From the NCBI RefSeq assembly GCF_022965805.1, contig NC_133103.1:27766329-27830328 (forward strand): a DNA stretch of 64,000 nucleotides, written 5' to 3'. The notes beneath the pieces are model-generated. The model ran no database searches, was not told the DNA's origin, and was given only the letters and a program-made list of their open reading frames with translations. This DNA is from Primulina eburnea. Taxonomy: Eukaryota; Streptophyta; Magnoliopsida; Lamiales; Gesneriaceae. The translations under genes were made by a program, and so were the position numbers. The number at the start of each line of letters is the position of its first letter. Positions within the stretch are counted from its first letter, which is position 1. This document shows positions 55,801-64,000 of this stretch, one piece after another.

Positions 55801-56904
55801 TGATGGTAGATCGAAAATTAATTTACGAACAGGGAGAAGAGTCGAAAAATTTTGAAACAATGAAATATTCCTTCAGAGAGAAATTTCGAGATGCCGATGC
55901 GAGAATTCGAGAACTGATTAAGCTTACAGTGATGAATTAGGCGGTGGAAATCACAGAGATAATCATGAAATTACAGTGTAACGTTAACATTCCAAATCAG
56001 TAAATGACTGATTCCAACGGTAAAAAAATCAAACGGGAAAATATAATAACCGTTACTCCGTAAAGAACTTCATCGCGATAACTATGTGCAATTTGTTTTT
56101 CAAAATAGTTCTAGAGATAAAACCCACATCGAATTAAAACGCCACTTAACATTAAGGATCACATGAATTCGATTTCCCGCAAAAATTTGATTTTTCACAA
56201 AATGTCTTTGTTGAGATACAAATAAACTTATGACCCAATTCACAATGTTATGTTTATGCATGACTTATGGATGCCTAAAAAAAGAATGGAACATATATAA
56301 AAACATGAGAGCAAATATGAGATATGTTTACAGATGAAGTGTTGTCACAAATATTGGCAACATCTCCTGACAACACGCACAATTCCAGTAAACAGATTAG
56401 ATTATCTTCACACTCAGAGACTTAATAACATTTTTTAAACTAGAAGTAGTAGCTCCCACACTAGAACAGTCTTCATTAGGACTCCTCTAGGTAGCTTTTT
56501 CCATTATTTTCTATTTCTGTGTTAAGTTTAGAAGGGGTAGCTCCCACACTAAAAGCACAGCCTTCATTGGGCTCTTTTAGGTAGCTTTTTCCATCTTTCC
56601 TTCTAATCACAGACCCATCACTTTATTTTCCAATTTTAGTTAGTCTCCTTGTCATATTGGTTAGGGTCAAGTGACCAATCGTCAAGTTTTTTTGTGAACA
56701 AGTTCACATGTAAAGGTGTGAAGTTTTAAAAGATTACACGGAATTGTAGGTGCATCAAAAAATTATGCTACACAGTTTCAACACATCATATCATAGTATG
56801 AATGCAATGCAGAATGTCTAAGTCCTAGAAATGTGTATGCAAATGAGATGTTGTCCGAGATGTTGTAACATCTGAGACTACATCCAAGAATGATTAGGCA
56901 GAAC
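55801..56904 (-). other. copia-3 spacer between pol and ORF3
   Basis: No ORF. It contains the ORF3 leader, two palindrome modules (about 56336-56385 and 56845-56890) and a tandem duplication at 56444-56605. No clear TATA box comparable to that of copia-2 is seen upstream of 55800. Confidence 0.6.
56444..56605. repeat. tandem duplication of about 85 bp in copia-3 spacer
   Basis: The unit contains GTAGCTCCCACACTA, CTTCATT(A/G)GG and TAGGTAGCTTTTTCCAT; two copies begin near 56444 and 56529. Confidence 0.8.
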
Positions 56905-59900
56905 ACATGCCGAGAGATTTCTGAAGGTTGGAAAATCTCTTAAAATGCAATGCTTTGGTGAACTATGTCGGCCAGTTGGTTATTTGTATCACAAACTCCA
57001 TTCAGATCAATCCTTTCTCTACAAGATCTCGAATAAAATGATGTCTTATGTTAATGTGTTTTGTTCGAGAGTGTTGTACTGGGTTTTTTGAAATGTTAAT
57101 TGCACTAGAATTATCACAGTACACGACTAAAGATTCACTTTTAAGCCCATAATCTTTTATCATTTGGTTCATCCACAAGAGTTGAGTGCACGCATTTCCA
57201 GCTGCCACATATTCTGATTCAGCAGTGGAAAGTGAAACACAATTCTGTTTTCGACTATGCCAAGAAATCAGATTATTGCCAAGACAAAAACACCCCCCAG
57301 AAGTGCTTTTTCTATCATCTAAATCCCCAGCCCAATCGGCATCAGAAAATCCTACCAGGTTTGAGTGGTTTCGTGTGTATACCATAATCCTAATTCAATT
57401 GTTCCTGCTATGTAACGTACAATACGTTTAACAGCTTTCAAATGAGAAATTTTAAGATTAGATTGATATCTAGCACATAAGCAAACACTAAACATGATGT
57501 TAGGGCGACTGGCAGTCAAATACAGGAGGCTACCTATGATGCTACGATATAAGGTGTTGTCAACATTTTCGGCAACATCATCTTTGCACAATTCCTCACT
57601 CGAGCCGGTAGGGGTTTTCATGTGTTTTGGGTTTTCATTTGCAAATTTCTTAATCAAATTCTTAGCATACTTGCTTTGACACAAAAAGATGTCATCATGC
57701 ATTTGTTTAATTTGCAAACCAAGAAAGAAATTTAGCTCACCAACCATGCTCATTTCAAATGTAGATGACATGCACTCAACGAAATCATCATCATGCATTT
57801 GAGAGTAAGAACCAAAGATTATCATCAACATATACTTGAAAAATAAGAATCTCACCTTTGGACTTTTGAATAAAAAGAGTTTTGTCTACCTCACCTCGTT
57901 TGAAGCCAATTTCAAGTAGATATTCAGTCAATCTCCCATACCATGCACGTGGTGCTTGCTTCAAGCCATAAAGTGCCTTCTTCAACTTGTAGACATGACC
58001 CAAATGGTGTGGATCCTCAAAACCCTTAGGTTGTCTAACATACACTTCCTCACTCAAAATACCATTTAAAAATGCACTTTTAACATCCATTTGAAAATTT
58101 TTATTTTCATGTAGCATGCAACGGCTAGTAGTAGTCTGACTGACTCAATACGGGCTACAGGAGCAAATGCCTCATCAAAATCAACCCCCACAACCTGTGT
58201 GTACCCTTGAGCTAACCAATCTTGCTTTGTTTCTAATGATGTTTCCAGACTCATCGGTTTTATTTTTGAAAATCCATTTTGTACCAATTATGTTACCATG
58301 GTCAGGAGGTGGAACCAAGTCCACACATCATTTCGAACAAATTGCTCAAGCTCATCATGTATAGCATTAATCCAAAACTCATCTTTCAAACCTTCATCAA
58401 CATTTTTAGGCTCAATATTGGATGATAAAACATGAAAATCTAACTTGTGAGTATGTAGAACTCATGCAAATCAGTCCAGCCATTTTTCGGTAATCAATCT
58501 TTTCTTTATTCCGAGTTTGAACATCACCACGCATGTTTCCAATTATTTGAGATGATGGATGGTTTTTCTGAATTTAGCTCGGAATACACAATCCATCATC
58601 TACTGTATCATCTTCGCAATGCGGTTCTTCAGATTCAGTGTCTTCAGTGTCACATGTTGTGCCAGATGTTGCAACATCTGGGGCAACATCTGCATTTTCC
58701 TAGTGAGATTGGATTGTCCAGAAGGTCATCAACGTCATCTTCAACAGTTTTCCTCTTGAGATCTGCACAATCATCAAACACCACATTAATGGATTCCATA
58801 ATAGTCCTAGTTCTTAGATTAAACATGCGATAAGCTCGACTATTAGTGGCATATCTCAAAAACAAACACTTTTCTCTTTTTGAATCAAACTTTGCAAGTT
58901 GATCCCTGTCATTCAAAGTGTAGCATACACAACCAAAAACATGAAAATATTTAAGGTTAGGCTTCTTTCCCGTTATGATTTCATAAGAAGTCATGGTTGA
59001 ACCACTTCTTAAATATACCCAATTCGATATATGGTATGCTGTATTAAGGGCTTCTGCCCAAAAACGCTTTGAATATTTTTCGAAGCTAGCATCACCCTTG
59101 CCATTTCTTGCAGAGTCCTGTTCTTGCGTTCGGCAATTCCATTTTGCTATGGGGTTTTTGGTGCTGAGAATTCGTGTGAAATACCTTTCCTGTCACAGAA
59201 GGTTGAGAAGGATATGTTTTCAAACTCTTTACCGTGATCAGTTCTGATCTTTATCACCTTTAAATTATGGAAGTTTGAGATTCTTGTGAGCAATTGTCTA
59301 AACACATCATAAGTGTCCGATTTCTCCCTAATGAAGCTCACCCATGAAAACCATGAGAAATCATCAACACACACAAAAGAATATTTCTTACCTCCAACGC
59401 TTTCCACTTCCATGGGACCCATAAGATCCATGTGCAGTAATTCCAGACAGCATGTTGTCCCAGATGTTGGCAACACTGGGTGCAACACGTGCGTCTGTTT
59501 TCCTTTTTGACAATCTCCGCACACATATAATATTCCAGATGAAAGATTAGGCATACCTCGTACTGCATCGTACTTCAAGTTCTTCAAGGTTTTGAAATTT
59601 GCATGTCCGAGTTTTTGATGCCAAAGGTCAAGTTCGGTGATTTGCACATGTTTGCACGAAAGTTCCTCACCTATTTTATAGCAATTATCCGAAGACCTTG
59701 TACCTGTCATAATGCACTTGTTAGATTCATTAAAAACTTCACAAGTATGTTTATCAAACTTAACAAGCAAATTATCATCACACAATTGGCTTATGCTTAT
59801 TAAATTTGAGTTTAATCCTTCAACATGAAACACATTGTGGAGCTTTGGTAGTCCTTAAACTTTCATAGTGCCCTTTCCAACAATTTTTCCTTTAGCTCCC

Positions 59901-60157
59901 GCTCCATATGTCACTTTGCCACAATTTTGTTCAACATAATCGATGAGATGTTCTCTTGAACATGTCATGTGGCGTGAGCTTCCACTATCAAAGTACCAAT
60001 GACCTACAGTATTAGTTTTTAATGAAGTATAGACAACATTACAGTGAGTTTTTACCTTTGGTACCCAAATTTGTCTTACTGTCGATCGATGGTGGGAGGT
60101 GTTGCGGGAAATGTTGGACAACTTTCTGGAAAACATCCGACTCGACTTTTGATTCAT
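56905..60157 (-). pseudogene. copia-3 pol: protease, integrase, reverse transcriptase, RNase H
   Basis: Read leftward from 60157: RQIWVPKVK, protease HWYFDSGSSRHMTCS (59950-60010); integrase finger LWHQKLGHANFKTL; core with LLHMDLMGPMEV, RTDHGKEFEN and, after a break near 59147, QNGIAERKNRTL; a TSYEIITGKKPNLKYFHVFG block; RT with [16 protein letters not shown] and [15 protein letters not shown] sequence and FQVYVDD at about 57800 in a frameshifted region; and RNase H with FSDADWAGDLDDRKSTSGG, STAESEYVAAG and VYCDNSSAINISKNP. At least six frameshifts or stops break it. Three copies of the copia-3 palindrome sit in coding linkers (57553-57590, 58645-58692, 59450-59490). Confidence 0.85.
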
Positions 60158-60271
60158 GCGATCATCCCTGAGTTTAAAACAGTAGGGCCTGATATGACCA
60201 AGCTTAAAGCAGTAATGACATACATACCTGCGTTTTCATTTCTTAGAAATTGGTGCAGCAGGTTGTCTTTT

Positions 60272-61346
60272 TTATGAAGAGCTTTTGATTGGTGAATTGG
60301 ATTGTAATTGTGGAAATGTATGAGCTTTTCCCTTCACAAAAACAGTAGACTTGGAGGATTCACCTATTTCAAACACACTGTGTTTGAACCCTAAGCCTTT
60401 CTTGTCATCTCTTCCCATCAAAAGTATGGATTCAAGCTTGGATGTGCTTGAATTAAACTTGGATAAGGTTTCAGTCGCCTTTTGAAGTTTTTCTTTGGTC
60501 TTACCAAGTTCCATATCCTTTTTTCTCAAAATTACTTCAAGTTTGGTAACTACGGCTTTTAGTTCAACGTTCTCTTTCATGAGACTTGAGTTCAACTTGT
60601 TTCTTTTGGTCCAATCTTCAAACGACTCTTCATAAAGCTTTTGCACACTCTCCAGAGTGAGTTCTTCATAATCAGCTTCTGATTCATCATCTCCACTCAA
60701 ATTTCCAAAAGATGTGGATTTTAAACATACTGAATTTTTGCAGATGTTGCGGCCAGGTGTGGCAACACCTAGGGCAACACCTAAAGGATTCACCTGCAGC
60801 CAGCGATTTTCTGTAAACAGTGCAGTCAAGGAGGTTTTACTTTCTTCATCAGTGGATTTCTCCTCAGCATCGGATTCTTCATCGCTTAGAGACACATTGT
60901 AGCCTTTGTTTTTTGGCAATCGGTTAGCACATTCATTGGCATTATGTCCAAAGCCGTTGCACTCTCTACACTGCACTGAATTATACCTTTTTGAATTGTA
61001 TTGTCCCTTGCCTTCATTCCTTGGTTGAAATTGTTGCTTGGCAGAGAACATTTGTGACTTTTCAGGTGTAGGAAGACTACAGAATTTAGATGGTTGTGCA
61101 TCCTTCTTCTTATCTCGGATTCTTTTCAAGTAATCACCAAATTTTTTTGTAATAAATTAGATAGAATTCTCGAAGAGATCAAAATCATTGACTTCTTGAG
61201 ATATTTGAAGGAGTTCATTGTAGGAGTCATTTGAAGCTTGGAGTGCAATTCTCTTCCCTTTATCCTTCTTCTGCATGTCCAGGTTCATCTCGAAAGTACG
61301 TAATGAACTGATAAGGTCTTCCAATGCCATCTTAGAAGTGTCCAAA
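60272..61346 (-). pseudogene. copia-3 gag, C-terminal two thirds
   Basis: 60272-61129 is open for 285 codons: KKKDAQPSKFCSLP, a CCHC knuckle CRECNGFGHNANEC, an acidic SDEESDAEEKSTDEES stretch, a long coiled coil (LTLESVQKLYEESFEDWTK to KTKEKLQKATETLSK) and a linker to protease. 61157-61345 adds the end of the capsid (MALEDLISSLRTFEMNLDMQ) after a stop near 61150. Gypsy-3 is inserted at 61347, so the N-terminus lies beyond the window. A palindrome module is embedded at about 60742-60785. Confidence 0.82.
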
Positions 61347-63210
61347 TGTAAGGACCGTGTACCGTGTTATCGTAAATCTTATGTGATTATCGATAATTAA
61401 TAAAATTGTCATGTCATTACGTATTTGATGTATATCGTGACAATGAATTGAGAAATGAGTATTGAATATGAATTGACGTTGTAAGAGCTCGAGTGGAAAG
61501 GCCGGACGCCAACTTAGTACAAAACCAATAATTTGTACAGAACATGTGGCACCCGAGCGGTAGAAAATTACCGCCCGAGCGCCAGGGTATATGGAATTGT
61601 GTATTCGGGCAGAACACTTCGCGCCCGGGCGGTAGGAAATGACCGCCCGAGCGCCAATGAGGACTAAGGGGTGTTCTCGGACAGAACATGTCGCGCCCGA
61701 GCGGTAATTTATGACCGCCCGAGCGCGGTACAATTAAAAATCGGTGGCAGAACTTCTCGCGCTCGGGCGCGAGAATTCTACCGCCCGAGCGCGAGTGAGA
61801 TGAGGATAAGAATGAGATTTCTTCTCTTTCTTTCTTCATTTCACCTACCGAGAGTTCGAGAGATTACGAGGGAATTCGATTTCTTTCTTCTAAATCGACT
61901 TTGAAACACTGTCTAAACGCGAAACAAATTATATATTTGTGATCGTCGCGTCGAGGGCTTCTGACTGAGGTAATTTTCTTCTAGTTCCAGCAGCTCTAAA
62001 TATTATAGTGCTGGAATAGCATGTATTTGAAGTTGAATTTCTGATATGTAGTAAAATAACCGATAAGAAACTCATATTCGAAGTCGGAATTGAATTATGT
62101 TATGATTTGAATTTGATATGAATTTTTGAAGTTTCAAATGATATTTGAAATTCATATTAATGATTTTAGGATATATTATTGATTGGAATGATTATGTTAT
62201 TGTTGTAGATAAAGTATTATACTGATATTTTCAAGCTACATCAACTGGAACGAAGAATTGAGGTATGTTGCGACCGGGTAACATACGACATGTATCTGTA
62301 TTATATGATATATGATTGGATGGATTGGATTGGAATACGTGTCTATGTGCCTATTTGATGATTTGATGTGGCATACATGACATTGAGATTTGAGTATCTA
62401 TGTACAAAAATAAATGTTTTGTTAACACACATCATTTTATGCATACATCGATACATGACATGCACGTTGAGCTATGATCCTTGGATACCCTGATATGATT
62501 TGATTGGATTCCGGGGTTTGTGAACACAATCGCTATGCCGGTATTATATGACCCGTAAAGCATAGACAATTGTGGCCCCATATGATTGGATATGAGATGT
62601 GGGATTGATGGCGCTTCGTCGACGCTATCATATGTGTATTCCCATATCGGTCGGTGTGTCAGCTCGAGCATTGATTTGATTTGATAGCGATTCGATTGAT
62701 TCTGACATGTGCTCAGTGGATGGGCATTTGACCTGATACCTCCACGACATACATGCATTGCATACCATATATCATTGTTTAGATATCTGTGGTATATATG
62801 ATTGGTTGTTACATACGGAGCTTTGCTCACCCCCAAGGGGGGCTGTTGTTGTCTTTGTGTGTGGACAATGGCAGGTACTCCAGGATATCAGGAGACCAGA
62901 GAGGGTACTTCTGGAGGGAGCCACAGCTTGGGCTGAGGTTTTATGTTTATGTCTTATTCCCAATATATATATATATGTATCTATATACCGGGGTATGTCC
63001 CGAGGATATGAGTTGTTTGTATATGATTGGTTTTGATTTCGTGTGGGCATGTTTTATGATTTGAGATTAAATACTATTTTTAGTATTATAAATCTAGAAA
63101 AGATGTTTTGGGCTCGTCGTAAAAGAAATTTTAAACCCGTTTTCCGCTGTGATTAATTAAATCCTAATCTGATTGCATTGTAATAACGATTAGGAGCTAA
63201 GGGCCCCACA
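61347..63210 (+). repeat. gypsy-3 5' LTR
   Basis: 1864 bp, TGTAAGGACC to GGGCCCCACA, followed by CAGAG and the PBS. It contains the GC-rich inverted-repeat array at 61549-61796, a CT-rich leader at 61810-61850 and a late G-rich block. Confidence 0.85.
61549..61796. repeat. GCGCCCGAGCGGTA inverted-repeat array in gypsy-3 LTR
   Basis: Four units start near 61549, 61621, 61693 and 61759 (steps 72, 72, 66). Each is GCGCCCGAGCGGTA, a short spacer and its near-inverse ACCGCCCGAGCGCC, preceded by CAGAAC 6-8 bp upstream. The core CGCCCGAG recurs 22 bp apart within a unit. The module matches gypsy-5, though the surrounding LTRs differ. Confidence 0.92.
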
Positions 63211-63215
63211 CAGAG

Positions 63216-63227
63216 TGGTATCAGAGC
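63216..63227 (+). other. gypsy-3 primer-binding site
   Basis: TGGTATCAGAGC five bases after the LTR end. Confidence 0.93.
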
Positions 63228-63435
63228 ATAGCTGGGAATGCTCTATTGAGTCTTGTGTACACTTGAATAGGCACAAATGAATTGTGCGTATGTGTTTGAC
63301 TTATTTGTATTACTTGCTCTTATGTGATTTGATTTGAGTAAGTATCTGATGAGATTGATGACATGAGATGATGATACGAGACGATGAGATTATGAAATTG
63401 ATATGAAATTGTGATATTCATCTTTTGATTTGTAG

Positions 63436-64000
63436 ATGGATCACACAAATGAAACTGCGAGTAGCAGTACTGAGAAGATTGTTGGGCAATTTGAAGGGTT
63501 GTCCATGGATGTTGTGATGGCTCGATTCCAGGATCTGAAACCACCGAGGTTCTTTGGCACTGAGAGTGCTGAAAGAGCTGAGGCCTGGCTGAAGGATATC
63601 GAGCACTTGTTTAATATTGTTGAGTATTCCAAGGCTCGGAGACTGAAACTTGCTTTGTATCAGCTGAAAGACCGAGCTAAATCTTGGTGGGAAGCCGCTG
63701 AGATTGGATTGAAAGAGGCCAGGACTGAAGTCACATGGGATGTCTTCAAGGCCCAGTTTTTGGAGCAGTATTCCCCTCCTTCTTATTATACTGCTCAGGA
63801 GAATGAATTCAATAATCTGCAGCAGGGAATGATGTCTGTTGCAGAGTATGCTTCGAAGTTTTCTACTTTACTGAAGTATGCACCTCACGTAGCTAGGAAT
63901 GCAAGGGCAAAATATAACAGGTTTGTAAATGGTTTACATCCTACTTTGTATACATATGTTGTTTCTGGATTGCCTACCAGCTACGCAGAGGTAGTTGAAT
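63436..64000 (+). CDS. gypsy-3 gag, partial (3' end outside window)
   Basis: Open from ATG 63436 to the end of the window (188 codons), starting MDHTNETASSSTEKIVGQFE. Retrotransposon gag domain: FQDLKPPRFFGTESAERAEA, WLKDIEHLFN, LYQLKDRAKSWWEAAEIGLK, FLEQYSPPSY and SVAEYASKFSTLLKYAPHVA. The family is different from gypsy-1/2 gag but has the same fold pattern. No stop or frameshift is seen, so this element may be fairly young. The product would form the retrotransposon capsid. Confidence 0.88.
   Translation, partial: MDHTNETASSSTEKIVGQFEGLSMDVVMARFQDLKPPRFFGTESAERAEAWLKDIEHLFNIVEYSKARRLKLALYQLKDRAKSWWEAAEIGLKEARTEVTWDVFKAQFLEQYSPPSYYTAQENEFNNLQQGMMSVAEYASKFSTLLKYAPHVARNARAKYNRFVNGLHPTLYTYVVSGLPTSYAEVVE

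Larger units (their letters stand above)
61347..64000 (+). mobile_element. gypsy-3: 5' LTR and start of gag, runs off the window
   Basis: Begins TGTAAGGACCG inside copia-3 gag (left flank tccaa), with an LTR to 63210, an exact PBS and an open gag to the last base. Only the first 2.65 kb is present, so the class (Ty3/gypsy) rests on gag and LTR style. Confidence 0.85.

Noticed and set aside
61417..61839. Minus-strand ORFs of 133-140 codons in the gypsy-3 LTR
   Set aside because: They read through the GC-rich hairpin array; the repeated Arg-Ser-Gly-Gly sequence is an artefact of the array.

Overview
The window looks like plant nuclear DNA, most likely from a dicot, made almost entirely of nested LTR retrotransposons. 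Every readable primer-binding site matches TGGTATCAGAGC, the initiator-tRNA-Met complement used by plant elements. The proteins are plant Ty3/gypsy (Tekay/Del-like, with chromodomain-like C-termini) and plant Ty1/copia, including Sirevirus-type elements with a third ORF after pol. No bacterial-style operon, CRISPR array, rRNA or intact tRNA gene is visible. The species cannot be named from this sequence. Element names (gypsy-1 to -5, copia-1 to -4) are local labels.

Layout. 1-4167 and 24228-26822: gypsy-1, minus strand; its 3' LTR lies left of the window. 4168-24227: copia-1, a Sirevirus-like element inserted into gypsy-1 gag (TSD gccct). 11278-20327: copia-2, a very young Sirevirus inserted into copia-1 (TSD catat). 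26823-30319: 5'-truncated gypsy-2, plus strand. 30320-34591: an LTR fragment, a minus-strand copia-4 relic and AT-rich sequence with a SINE-like trace. 34597-36734: a solo copia LTR (TSD agact). 36740-38587: the only stretch not dominated by LTR elements, with one small unidentified ORF and a MULE-type MITE. 38588-61346: copia-3, minus strand, split by gypsy-4 (41300-55588). Gypsy-4's own 5' LTR is split by gypsy-5 (43772-47089, TSD gtttc). 61347-64000: gypsy-3, inserted into copia-3 gag and running off the right edge.

Copia-2 looks intact: LTRs of 1149 bp each with about three mismatches seen by eye, a long gag ORF, a pol ORF (one reading-frame offset between them), an intact 423-aa ORF3 and several polypurine tracts. 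The other elements carry stops, frameshifts or deletions.

The most interesting signal is not a gene. Several unrelated element families carry their own GC-rich palindromic motif repeated upstream of the LTR TATA box, and the copies are spaced about 20-23 bp apart, close to two helical turns. The sequence changes (TTCGGACNGTCCGAA, GCGCATATGCGC, CCGCGGGTGCGG, CGCCCGAGCG) while the spacing stays. In copia-2 a second such array, followed by its own TATAAATAGG and leader, sits directly upstream of ORF3, which suggests a separate ORF3 promoter. Copia-1 carries a self-contained antisense ORF (TATA box, ORF, poly(A) signal) divergent from ORF3. Copia-3 has a long nested palindrome scattered through coding and non-coding parts. 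These look like element-encoded regulatory systems with family-specific sites. That reading is inference.
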